From positions 1 to 47,909 of the forward strand of contig CAZWHY010000026.1 of assembly GCA_964633725.1 (NCBI GenBank): 47,909 bases of DNA, in the 5' to 3' direction. Under the pieces are notes generated by a model. It had not been told where the DNA came from. It saw nothing but the letters and a program-made list of their open reading frames with translations, and ran no database searches. The DNA comes from Berkiella_A sp964633725 (GTDB lineage Bacteria > Pseudomonadota > Gammaproteobacteria > Berkiellales > Berkiellaceae). This document shows positions 16,454 through 24,511 of this stretch, one piece after another; position 1 is the stretch's first letter, and each line of letters begins with the position of its first letter. The translations under genes were made by a program, and so were the position numbers.

Positions 16454-17074
16454 ATGATATTTTCCAGTCCAATTAAGTTAGAAAACATTACAACGGATAG
16501 GCTCATGATACGTCCAGCTCGTGTTTCCGATGCAAAACGCATGCACGACGCGATGAAAGACAGCTACAAGGTACTCAAGAAATGGATGCCTTGGGCACAA
16601 TCTCTGGCTAGCTTAAGAGATACAATTGCTTATTTGGAAGATGGTGAGAGACTTTGGAGCAGTATTCCTAAAGATGCTGTGGAGCTGCCTTTACAAATTG
16701 TCGATCTAGACGACCAATTATACTTAGGGGCAACAGGCATTAAGCCAGAAAATTTGACTGTACCCTGTTTTGAAATCGGCTATTGGGTGAATCAAAAACA
16801 TACAGGGAAAGGCTTAATATCTGAAGCGATGAATGCATTAACGCGATATTTATTTGAGGTGCAACATGCTAAGCGTGTGGAAATAAACTGTGAAGAAGCA
16901 AACATAAAAAGCACAAAAGTCGTGGAGCGTATTAATTTTCAATTTGAAGGTTGCTTAAAAAATAAGCGTCTCACAGCGGATAGTAAGAGTGTGACCGGCT
17001 CTTTGATTTATGCTTGTGCCGATCAAGCTGATTTACCGCCTTTGCAGTGGGCGTATAAGCACGAAAATGAATAG
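16454..17074 (+). CDS. GNAT acetyltransferase, RimJ/RimL type
   Basis: 206 aa with AGAGGAAAG before the ATG. It begins LENITTDRLMIRPARVSDAK, the standard RimJ/L (Acetyltransf_3) start. It continues with FEIGYWVNQKHTGKGLISEA (acetyl-CoA loop HTGKGL) and RVEINCEEANIKSTKVVERI, then NFQFEGCLKNKRL. RimL-like enzymes acetylate N-terminal amines of ribosomal proteins or small molecules. Its stop overlaps the start of the SMR gene by 8 bases, so both are translated from one message. Coupling of an acetyltransferase and a drug pump may suggest a detoxification role, as inference. Confidence 0.85.
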   Translation: MIFSSPIKLENITTDRLMIRPARVSDAKRMHDAMKDSYKVLKKWMPWAQSLASLRDTIAYLEDGERLWSSIPKDAVELPLQIVDLDDQLYLGATGIKPENLTVPCFEIGYWVNQKHTGKGLISEAMNALTRYLFEVQHAKRVEINCEEANIKSTKVVERINFQFEGCLKNKRLTADSKSVTGSLIYACADQADLPPLQWAYKHENE

Positions 17075-17411
17075 TCCCCCCATTAGCTATTTATATTTAG
17101 CCATTGCCATTGTGGGAGAGGTGGCTGCAACCAATGCTTTAAAAGCATGTGAAGAGTTTACCAAACCCATACCCTCTATACTTGTAGTGGGGGGCTATAT
17201 TATTTCTTTTTACTCGCTTATGCTGTGCTTGAGAACCATGCCTGTTAGTATTGCATATGCTATTTGGTGTGGTCTGGGTATTGTCTTGGTTGCCATATTG
17301 GGATGGTTTTTGTTTGGAGAAAAACTGGATGCACCGGCTATAATTGGATTTATAATGATTATCGGCGGTACGATTGTGATTCAATTATTTTCTAAAACAG
17401 CTGTCCACTAA
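17067..17411 (+). CDS. Small multidrug resistance (SMR) transporter, EmrE-like
   Basis: 114 aa from ATG 17067. Four membrane helices fill the protein. The membrane-embedded acidic residue is present: Glu18 in AIVGEVAATNALK, corresponding to Glu14 of EmrE. The helix-3 signature AYAIWCGLGIVLVAILGW and the final FLFGEKLDAPAIIGFIMIIG match the family closely. It is a proton-coupled exporter of cationic aromatic compounds or guanidinium in the inner membrane, working as a dimer. It overlaps the GNAT gene upstream and is followed after 8 bases by the TTL-like gene. Confidence 0.93.
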   Translation: MNSPPISYLYLAIAIVGEVAATNALKACEEFTKPIPSILVVGGYIISFYSLMLCLRTMPVSIAYAIWCGLGIVLVAILGWFLFGEKLDAPAIIGFIMIIGGTIVIQLFSKTAVH

Positions 17412-17419
17412 AATTGTAT

Positions 17420-18469
17420 ATGAATAAAATATTTAACTTCAACTGTTATGAAAGCGCCATTCGTTACCATATTACACGTATCTTAGAGCAAAAAGGTTGG
17501 CGCAAAGGCAACCAAAATCCCCAGTTTTCAGATCGAAATCTTAGCTTAGACGATGGTACGTCAATACATTTTGAATATAAGCATCTGCTGGCGCGTCTCA
17601 TAGACAATATTCAATCGGATATTATGCCGGCCACTTATAGTCTAAATGATTCAACCGCTAGCGCTGTGTTATCTCAAGTGGTACTAGACTATTATTTGGA
17701 GGATAACCGATATCATAAAGAAATTGAAAATATCAAATGGTTGTTAAAACCTTCAACGCTGAATAATGGCGATGATATCAAACTATTTAATAATGTGGAT
17801 GAAATAAAGCAGCATTATTGGAGCCCTGACAGGATGGGGGGGGAACATGTATTACAGCAATATATATCAAATCCTGCACTACATAATGGTAAAAAGCATA
17901 CGTTCAGAATTTTTGCAGTATTGACCAATTATGCAGGCGTATATTTGTACCATGAGGGTTATGCAAATATCAGTGCGCATGATTTTAGCTTAGAAGATAG
18001 ATTAGCCAATCGAAAAGCACACATTACAAATTATATTTTAGACGGAGAGCTTGCCAATATTGAGCAGTGTTTGGCCAGTGAGATATGTGATTTTAAATCT
18101 GTATATTCACAGATGAAAACAATAGTTGAATTAACCGTGAAGCAACTACTCAAAGTATCCCCCCAATATTTAAAGCCTCAGAATACCAAGATAATAGAAT
18201 TATTTGGTTATGATTTTATGTTGGATAACAATGGTAAATTATGGCTACTAGAGATTAATCAAGGCCCAGACTGTCCTATGGTTCCAGAGCATGTGTTGAA
18301 TGACTCACTCTGGTATCCATTTTGGCAAGATATTGTAGAAAACTTTGTGTTGCCCATTGCGAAAGGACAGACAGAGCCAAATATTAAGGGATGCCATTTT
18401 CAGAAAGTTTTAGATAGAAAACAATGTTATTCTAGGTTCAGAGAGTGGTTATATATTCTAAAACCCTAA
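17420..18469 (+). CDS. Tubulin-tyrosine ligase-like ATP-grasp protein
   Basis: 349 aa from ATG 17420. The order of motifs is that of TTL/TTLL enzymes. Numbering from the TTG two codons upstream, they are: IKWLLKPSTLNNGDDI (107-122), HVLQQYISNPALHNGKKHTF (145-164), FRIFAVL, VYLYHEGYANIS, AHITNYI (202-208), ELFGYDFMLDNNGKLWLLE (262-280) and INQGP (281-285). Glu280 and Asn282 are the expected Mg-ATP ligands. Eukaryotic members add Tyr or Glu/Gly chains to tubulin; bacterial members are rare and uncharacterised. Possible roles are modification of host tubulin or of a bacterial peptide. It is the last gene of the GNAT-SMR-TTL operon (8-base gap). No signal peptide was seen. Confidence 0.8.
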   Translation: MNKIFNFNCYESAIRYHITRILEQKGWRKGNQNPQFSDRNLSLDDGTSIHFEYKHLLARLIDNIQSDIMPATYSLNDSTASAVLSQVVLDYYLEDNRYHKEIENIKWLLKPSTLNNGDDIKLFNNVDEIKQHYWSPDRMGGEHVLQQYISNPALHNGKKHTFRIFAVLTNYAGVYLYHEGYANISAHDFSLEDRLANRKAHITNYILDGELANIEQCLASEICDFKSVYSQMKTIVELTVKQLLKVSPQYLKPQNTKIIELFGYDFMLDNNGKLWLLEINQGPDCPMVPEHVLNDSLWYPFWQDIVENFVLPIAKGQTEPNIKGCHFQKVLDRKQCYSRFREWLYILKP

Positions 18470-18528
18470 ATCAGGTTGGCTATCAAACATAATCGGGAGC
18501 CGAAATCAGAATAAAGCGAGAGGATATT

Positions 18529-19026
18529 ATGAGCTTAAAAATAATATTTGGGTTTGTTTTTTTTGCTTTTTCTGTATCAGTATATGCTGATACACAAGAG
18601 GATGAGTTGAATGTTTTTCTGGAGCATTTGGTTTCGCGCAAGGGCGTGTGCCTAGCTAAAGTAAAAGAGTTTAGTGTGCAGGGTGAGGAAACTCAAGGGC
18701 TTCATGAAGCAAACCAATGCTTAAATACAATAGCCTATGAATTGATTCCATTATTGGCTGCCCGTAATCCAGATAAGTCAATGACTTTGCAGCTAAAAAA
18801 TTTACTGGATGTTCATCAAGATTTTATTAAAGATCTTACAATATGTTCGGAGGCTGAGACCACTTGCGAAATTATTAAGGTTCAGGCTGCGCTAAAATCG
18901 AACATTAGATTGATCAATAATATTGTAGAACAATTAGTGATGAATATTGGCAATGAGCATGCAGGCTTTAATAACGAACAGTGGCTTGTACAATGGGATA
19001 GTTTAGATGAAATTATGCAAGGTTAG
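18529..19026 (+). CDS. Small secreted protein, unknown
   Basis: 165 aa. GAGAGGA gives a strong ribosome binding site. The signal peptide MSLKIIFGFVFFAFSVSVYA is cleaved before DTQEDEL, so the mature protein is periplasmic or exported. The rest looks all-helical with four scattered cysteines (KGVCLAK, NQCLNT, TICSEAETTCE), possibly two disulphides. No family is recognised. murI begins 8 bases after its stop, so they are co-transcribed, but no functional link is obvious. Confidence 0.65.
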   Translation: MSLKIIFGFVFFAFSVSVYADTQEDELNVFLEHLVSRKGVCLAKVKEFSVQGEETQGLHEANQCLNTIAYELIPLLAARNPDKSMTLQLKNLLDVHQDFIKDLTICSEAETTCEIIKVQAALKSNIRLINNIVEQLVMNIGNEHAGFNNEQWLVQWDSLDEIMQG

Positions 19027-19034
19027 CTGAAAAT

Positions 19035-19916
19035 ATGAGTAATAGTATAAATAATAAATTAGATGCCAGCCTACCTATCGCAGTATTTGATTCAGGCATG
19101 GGCGGGCTGACTGTCTTACAGGCTTTAAAAAATCAGCTGCCCAATGAGAACTTTATTTACTTAGGTGATACGGCTCGTTTGCCCTATGGCACAAAAAGTA
19201 AACATACGGTTATTCAATATGCCTTAAATGCCAGTCAAATTCTGGTTGAGCGCCAAGTGAAGCTCATTGTTGTGGCTTGTAACACCGCATCGAGTGTCGC
19301 TTTAGAAGCATTAGAGAAAAAATACTATCCTATACCTGTTGTTGGGGTGATAGAAGCGGGCGCTGATAAAGCATTATCTTTAGAGCAAAAACCTGCCATT
19401 GCTGTGATTGCAACAGAAAGTACCGTAAAATGGGGTGCTTATTCTAGACATATCTTGCAAAAAGATGCGAACAGAGAAGTGGTAGAATGGCCTTGTTCAT
19501 TATTAGTCGCCTTAGCGGAAGAGGGTTGGCATAATGGACCCTTGGTAGAGGAAATTTTGCGCAAATTACTGACACCACTTTGGGCACAATTTGATAGTGA
19601 TGCGAATAAAGCATTAGTATTGGGTTGCACGCACTTTCCTGTATTAAAACAAGCTATCAGTACCATTATTGATGACAAAGTGACGCTAGTAGATTCTGCT
19701 AGTGCGGTTGCGGAGCGCGTGGCACAAGTCTTAGAACAACAAGCATTATGCAATCCACAAAAAAATCTAGGCGAACAGATTTTTTTAGCAACCGATGATA
19801 TTGAACGTTTCCAGCGTGTTGCAAAATATTTTCTACCTGACCACCCTTTTGATGTAAAAGCAGAATGGGTGTCTGTAGATTTCTCAGTGAGTGGTATGGA
19901 TGTTATAAATAAGTAA
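19035..19916 (+). CDS. murI: Glutamate racemase
   Basis: 293 aa, a little longer than the usual 265-285. It converts L-glutamate to D-glutamate for peptidoglycan in the cytoplasm. All active-site motifs are present: AVFDSGMGGLTV (Asp19), YLGDTARLPYG, VVACNTASS (catalytic Cys82), VGVIEAGA, ATEST and LGCTHFP (catalytic Cys198, His200). The N-terminal ~10 residues are an extension. Its 3' end overlaps the convergent ATPase gene by 14 bases. It is a housekeeping marker showing that the organism makes its own peptidoglycan. Confidence 0.97.
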   Translation: MSNSINNKLDASLPIAVFDSGMGGLTVLQALKNQLPNENFIYLGDTARLPYGTKSKHTVIQYALNASQILVERQVKLIVVACNTASSVALEALEKKYYPIPVVGVIEAGADKALSLEQKPAIAVIATESTVKWGAYSRHILQKDANREVVEWPCSLLVALAEEGWHNGPLVEEILRKLLTPLWAQFDSDANKALVLGCTHFPVLKQAISTIIDDKVTLVDSASAVAERVAQVLEQQALCNPQKNLGEQIFLATDDIERFQRVAKYFLPDHPFDVKAEWVSVDFSVSGMDVINK

Positions 19917-21141
19917 CGGGTAATTGGAATATATTTTGGCTTAACCAGCAGGCTTGGTCAGATTGGTTGATTAGTAGTCCAAGTGGTAAGTTATTATCAT
20001 CTAAAAATACTTTTAGGTATCTTAGCTGCTTTGTGTTGACTGTTGTACCATATTTTATTTCAATAGGTAGTGTGCCAAAAGGTCCATCTAAAATTAAATC
20101 TATCTCTGTGCCTCCTCTGGTTCGGTAATAGTAATATGACCAGTGGGTTAGCATGGTTGCTTGTAAACCCTTGATTAATTCTTCAATAACAAAACCTTCG
20201 AATGAGTGCCCTATAATTGGATCACTGTAGAGTTGTTCTACTTGTGTAATACGCAACAAAGAATGTAATAGCCCACTATCTCGAATATGGCCTTTAGGCA
20301 TTTTTACAATACTTTTAGAAATGGATTTTTCATAGCTGGGTAGTGCTCTCCATAAAAAAGTGCCTTCTGCAATATTTAGATATTCTCTTACAGATCCTTC
20401 ACTAACCTCCAGTGCTCTGCCTAGGTCTGATTTTTTTAATATGGTTCCAGATAGTTTGCAAAGCATACTTAGAAAACGTTGATAAGAAATTTTATTCAAT
20501 TTGGGGTAAAGTTTAGCAATGTCTCGATGTATATAAGTAGCCTCATAGTTTTCCATCCATTGTAAGTAAAAATCTTTTGAATATTTTAGGACTGGTTCAG
20601 GATAACCGCCATGATACCAAGCATGGTGTACTTGCTCTAATGACAAACTTGGCGATGAGAGTTGATCAAAGCTATTTTGAGTTAAAGGACTCTGTAATAT
20701 ATTATAGAATGTGCTAAGAGGCTTTTCCACAAGTTCATTTGCTTTAAAAGTACCTAGTTCAATTGTGGCGATTCGTCCAGCTAGAGTTTCTGAAATGCAT
20801 TTTAAGAGTTCGGGACTACTGGAGCCAGTAATAATGAAACGACCCGTTTGGCTACGGTCTTCATCTATAACGCCCCTTAAAATATTAAAAATATCAGGAA
20901 AAGTTTGTGCTTCATCGATAATGACATTTGCATGATTCTGTTGAAAGAAAAATTGGGGATCTAATTGAATGCGGTTAAAGTCTGATGGTTTTTCTAAATC
21001 TATGTACAACCAGTCCGGATATAATATTTTTGCTAAAGTTGTTTTTCCGCATTGTCGAGGGCCGAGGATGGCTACCACAGGGAACATTTTTAGCAGTTGT
21101 CTAACTTTTTCAGATATATTTCTATTCATCCTGATTACCAT
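19903..21141 (-). CDS. AAA_14/DUF4143 ATPase
   Basis: 412 aa. Walker A is GPRQCGKTT (residues 27-35), Walker B VIIDEAQ (73-79) and sensor-1-like FIITGSSSP (102-110), followed by AGRIATIELGTF, the hallmark of the AAA_14 domain. The C-terminal DUF4143 part ends with GGTEIDLILDGPFGTLPIEI, which resembles a restriction-endonuclease-like core (D-x-x-x-E-x-K: IEIKYG). Such stand-alone proteins are widespread, often horizontally acquired, and functionally obscure. The start could also be the ATG at 21129. Upstream are two strong palindromes (21146-21168 and 21199-21218), likely operators. It is convergent with murI. Confidence 0.88.
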   Translation of the reverse strand: MVIRMNRNISEKVRQLLKMFPVVAILGPRQCGKTTLAKILYPDWLYIDLEKPSDFNRIQLDPQFFFQQNHANVIIDEAQTFPDIFNILRGVIDEDRSQTGRFIITGSSSPELLKCISETLAGRIATIELGTFKANELVEKPLSTFYNILQSPLTQNSFDQLSSPSLSLEQVHHAWYHGGYPEPVLKYSKDFYLQWMENYEATYIHRDIAKLYPKLNKISYQRFLSMLCKLSGTILKKSDLGRALEVSEGSVREYLNIAEGTFLWRALPSYEKSISKSIVKMPKGHIRDSGLLHSLLRITQVEQLYSDPIIGHSFEGFVIEELIKGLQATMLTHWSYYYYRTRGGTEIDLILDGPFGTLPIEIKYGTTVNTKQLRYLKVFLDDNNLPLGLLINQSDQACWLSQNIFQLPVTYL

Positions 21142-21145
21142 GCAT

Positions 21146-21168
21146 ATTTCGTACGTTGTATACGAAAT
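21146..21168 (-). promoter_or_regulatory. Palindrome at the 5' end of the DUF4143 gene
   Basis: ATTTCGTA and TACGAAAT form perfect 8-bp arms over a 7-base spacer (CGTTGTA), 5 bases upstream of the first ATG. This is a good candidate repressor site overlapping the translation start region. Confidence 0.5.
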
Positions 21169-21198
21169 TTACATCAAATAGTGCTATTCGTCAAATAA

Positions 21199-21218
21199 TT
21201 TGATGTATATACATCAAA
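21199..21218. promoter_or_regulatory. Perfect 20-bp palindrome upstream of the DUF4143 gene
   Basis: TTTGATGTATATACATCAAA reads the same on both strands. A further half-site, ACATCAAA, occurs at 21171-21178. Three copies of the half-site within 50 bp suggest a dimeric regulator. Confidence 0.55.
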
Positions 21219-21262
21219 AATCTACCTAAGTTTTTTTGAAATAAAACTCCAGGCTTGCTTCT

Positions 21263-23371
21263 TCAGTTTTGAGTTGTATCTACCATACGGTGAGCCTGTT
21301 TATTAAGATCTTGTATTTTATCTTCCACATGTAAAATCATTTTTTTCGTTTCTGTTTCATCTAGAATGCCAGATGCGACTAAACCTTTAATAAGGCTACG
21401 TTTTTTATATAACATAGAACGAGTCGCAGAATAGGTTTCTACGTGTGTTAATATTTTGGGAAACGTATCACGCATATCTTGAATATGAGCATAGGTTATT
21501 TCTTTATTGGCTAATATATCTTTAATGATTTTATCTCTGGTTTCGATATCGGGCGCAATGCTAGATAAATTTTTAAGCATTTCATCTTGGGCGTGTAAAA
21601 AGCCTTTGGCAATTTCGTAACCAATTGAAAGACGGTTAAAAGAGTAACGTAATATGAATATTTTCAGAATAGGGGTTTTTGCTAATATCATTAATATTTT
21701 GGGTATGGCCCAATATTTTTTTAATCCTGTTCGAGGCGAGATTGTTGGGTTGTCATCAAAATCCTGTTCAACCGCTTTAACTAATAATCGTGTTGCCGTG
21801 TTCCCTAGCATGCCATTGTTCAATTGTGTCCAGTAATTGATTCTTTCTGATTCAAGAATGCGTACTTTACAGGCTCTGACCAAATCTACTTCTTGTACTT
21901 GAAGTAACGCAGCCCCTTCATCTCTTAAATCTTCTTTATTGATAGCGTCATCTATGCCGGCTATAGATTCAACTTTTGACCAATCCGCCTCTTGAAGAAT
22001 TTTATTTTGTTTTAGTTCAGGATAGTATTGTCTTAGCGATTCTTCAATCTTTAACTTAGCTCTTCGGACGGTTAGAAAAGTTGCGATAGGTAGTTTATCT
22101 AAATCTAACCATTTTATAACAGATAGCATGGTAGAACCATTAATCACAATGGTTAAAATAACGATGCCTGCGGTGAGAAATAAAATTTGATCGCCCAGCT
22201 CAGGTGAGATTCTGGGGTTTTGAATAACCGCCAGTGCTAAAGTGAGTCCGACAACACCTCTTAATCCACCCCAGGTTAAAACAATGGCCTTGGATTTACT
22301 AAATTCCGAATTTAATTTTCTTAATATGGGATAAAAAATGGCAATGGCTACAGCGCGTATCAGCATAATACTTATATATAATATGCCTAACATCCCCCAC
22401 ATTTCCGGGTTGTGAAAGCCGACTCTATGGCCAATGACAATGCCCACTATTAAGAATATAACGGTCTCTGCTACGAAACTCATCATGCCCCAAAAACGAT
22501 GTAAAAACCCAGAAACTTCAGGAGATACTTTGGTACGACCATAGCCAGATAAAACAATGGCGCAAGCCACAACCGCTACAACGCCTGATACGTGGAACAT
22601 ATGCTCGGCGATTAAAAAAGAGGCAAAAGCGGCAATGATAGAAAGCGAAATTTCGATCATCGGATCGTTAAAGACTCGACTCCACCAAAATGCAGTGATA
22701 AACCCGATTAGAATGCCGATTAACATGCCCGAACACACAACTATCATAAATTCTAAGGCAACACTTGGTAAGGAAAATGACAGCGAAGGGTTTGTCGCGA
22801 GAATATAAAAAATAGAGAAAAATACGATGGCGGTACCATCGTTTAGCAATGATTCGCCCTCGATAAGTGTTTCTAGTCGCTTGCTAGAGCTGATTTCTTT
22901 TAGGAGTGCTACCACGGCAACGGGATCGGTTGCGCTAATTAAGGCGGCAAACATTAAACAGATAGGCCATGTCCAATCCCACGGGAAAATAAATTTCATC
23001 AGAACTGCCGTTAAAGCGATACAAATAATCAGCGTGGGTACTGCCAGTATTGAGATAGGCACAAATAATTTCTTAAAAATATGAACATCAAGTGAAAATG
23101 CAGATTCAAATATTAAAATGGGTAAGAATATAAAGAGCGCTAATTTAGGATCAATATCACCAACCATTGCATTAATTTGAACCAAAAGGCTGGCTGGATG
23201 AGCCTCTGCCCAAAAGTTGCCCAAAAGTCCCGTGAGTAGGCCAGCTGCGAGTAAAGCAACAGTGTAGGGTATATTAGATTTTTTGAGCAGATGCCTGATT
23301 AAGCACCCTAAAAATAAAGAACAAGAGATAAATATTAGAATTAATATTCCTGTGTGGCTATGTTCAGGCAT
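21263..23371 (-). CDS. CPA1-family Na+(K+)/H+ antiporter (NhaP-like)
   Basis: 702 aa: ~12 membrane helices in residues 1-430 followed by a ~270-residue soluble, helical C-terminal domain. Typical CPA1 motifs are LPILIFESAF (84-92), ALISATDPVAVVALLKE (143-159) and LIEGESLLNDGTAIVFF (169-185, with the transport Asn-Asp pair). LTWGGLRGVVGLTLALAV is also highly characteristic. It exchanges cytoplasmic Na+ or K+ for protons in the inner membrane and serves pH and salt homeostasis. The long C-tail lacks a recognisable cNMP or TrkA domain. It is preceded by the long palindrome at 23405-23590, which lies in its promoter region. Confidence 0.93.
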   Translation of the reverse strand: MPEHSHTGILILIFISCSLFLGCLIRHLLKKSNIPYTVALLAAGLLTGLLGNFWAEAHPASLLVQINAMVGDIDPKLALFIFLPILIFESAFSLDVHIFKKLFVPISILAVPTLIICIALTAVLMKFIFPWDWTWPICLMFAALISATDPVAVVALLKEISSSKRLETLIEGESLLNDGTAIVFFSIFYILATNPSLSFSLPSVALEFMIVVCSGMLIGILIGFITAFWWSRVFNDPMIEISLSIIAAFASFLIAEHMFHVSGVVAVVACAIVLSGYGRTKVSPEVSGFLHRFWGMMSFVAETVIFLIVGIVIGHRVGFHNPEMWGMLGILYISIMLIRAVAIAIFYPILRKLNSEFSKSKAIVLTWGGLRGVVGLTLALAVIQNPRISPELGDQILFLTAGIVILTIVINGSTMLSVIKWLDLDKLPIATFLTVRRAKLKIEESLRQYYPELKQNKILQEADWSKVESIAGIDDAINKEDLRDEGAALLQVQEVDLVRACKVRILESERINYWTQLNNGMLGNTATRLLVKAVEQDFDDNPTISPRTGLKKYWAIPKILMILAKTPILKIFILRYSFNRLSIGYEIAKGFLHAQDEMLKNLSSIAPDIETRDKIIKDILANKEITYAHIQDMRDTFPKILTHVETYSATRSMLYKKRSLIKGLVASGILDETETKKMILHVEDKIQDLNKQAHRMVDTTQN

Positions 23372-23404
23372 CCCATGTTCCTTATCAGGCGAAAAATAAT
23401 TTTA

Positions 23405-23590
23405 AGATTTAGGAATGGGCATGTAATAACTTACCGTTTTATCATCTCATTAAGCAAGCCATCTTTAAATGAACCTCAATCGGAAAAACACTCACATAGC
23501 CCTGCTATGCTCGAATTTTGCCTCAATCGTTCCATCTAAATATGCCAGCTTACTGAGCGCTAAACCCGTAAGTTATTACATGTCCATTCC
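23405..23590. repeat. Long imperfect palindrome (MITE/REP-like element)
   Basis: Terminal inverted repeats at 23412-23434 and 23568-23590 match at 22 of 23 positions, and similarity continues inward (GTAAGC/GCTTAC-like blocks) toward a central CATAGC-CCT-GCTATG hairpin (23495-23509). CCTCAATCG occurs twice as a direct repeat (23474 and 23521). The left arm is shared exactly over 40 bases with 14232-14271. The right arm supplies the last codons and stop of the MASE1 gene. No open frame lies inside. Confidence 0.75.
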
Positions 23591-24511
23591 ATGACTCGAT
23601 AGAATTAGGCTAAAGCCCCCTATACTGGCTAATAAGCTGGCCATTAATAAAGGTTGGTCTCTTAAGTGAATGGAAAAATCCATAATGCCACCCAAATATA
23701 AAACACCAATGATCAAAAGCAACGTAGCCATTGGTATTTGCTTATAATAATAAGCAAAGCACCCAATTGTTAAAATCAATATGGGTAAAAATATTATGGG
23801 TGGCATTATATTATTTGAAACAATAAAGCTAACACATGCAATGAGAATAAACCCGCATATTAACCACCAACTTAGATTTTTTTTATTCAAAGAAAAATAA
23901 GTTTTAGGGGCAAAAGGATCTAAAATCAAAGTAAGAGGGGTTAAGCATAAAATGCCATTAAATTGCGACAAAATATGTATCATCGTATTTTGTAAACTAA
24001 CATGCCAAGGTAAACCAAAGTAAGAAATAATAGCTTGATGAAAAAAGATATGACCGGTGGTGGTTGTTAAAACCAGCACTAGGAATAGTATTAACGATGA
24101 CAACTTATTGAGTGGCTGAATCGCATCGATCCATTTTAAGGCTAAATATCTAGTGAGACATATATAAGAGGCGAACCCTATCGCTTGTATTGCGCTAAAG
24201 CTTAATAAATGGCTGTTGATATAGTAGGCACAAAAAGCACCCACTATCATGCCTAGACAGGGATAATATCCTCGTATAAATACCAAAGTAAGTGCAACAC
24301 CTGTTGCTGGCCAGATAGCCAAAGTAAACTGGCTGAGTATCAGAAAGTTAAGGCCGATATATACAAAAACGGCACTTAATAGAAACTCAGTAAGTATCCT
24401 AAGGAAAAATAAAATTTTAAATCTTTGGTAGCTATCTTTTGCTACGACAAAATCCACGTTATGCTGTGAAAAGTTTTCAAAATTTTGCCAATGGTCTAAT
24501 TTGGAGTTCAT
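23576..24511 (-). CDS. Stand-alone MASE1-domain membrane protein
   Basis: 311 aa from ATG 24511 (a TTG at 24532 would add 7 residues but overlap the divergent gene further). About eight membrane helices fill the protein. The segment LAIWPATGVALTLVFIRGYY followed by GMIVGAFCAYY is the MASE1 signature. MASE1 is an integral-membrane sensory domain usually fused to histidine kinase, GGDEF or EAL outputs. Here no output domain follows; the protein ends HGMDM within the palindromic repeat. It could be a truncated sensor or act through a partner. The insertion of the palindrome at its 3' end may have cut off an original output domain, but no remnant is visible downstream. Confidence 0.75.
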   Translation of the reverse strand: MNSKLDHWQNFENFSQHNVDFVVAKDSYQRFKILFFLRILTEFLLSAVFVYIGLNFLILSQFTLAIWPATGVALTLVFIRGYYPCLGMIVGAFCAYYINSHLLSFSAIQAIGFASYICLTRYLALKWIDAIQPLNKLSSLILFLVLVLTTTTGHIFFHQAIISYFGLPWHVSLQNTMIHILSQFNGILCLTPLTLILDPFAPKTYFSLNKKNLSWWLICGFILIACVSFIVSNNIMPPIIFLPILILTIGCFAYYYKQIPMATLLLIIGVLYLGGIMDFSIHLRDQPLLMASLLASIGGFSLILSSHGMDM

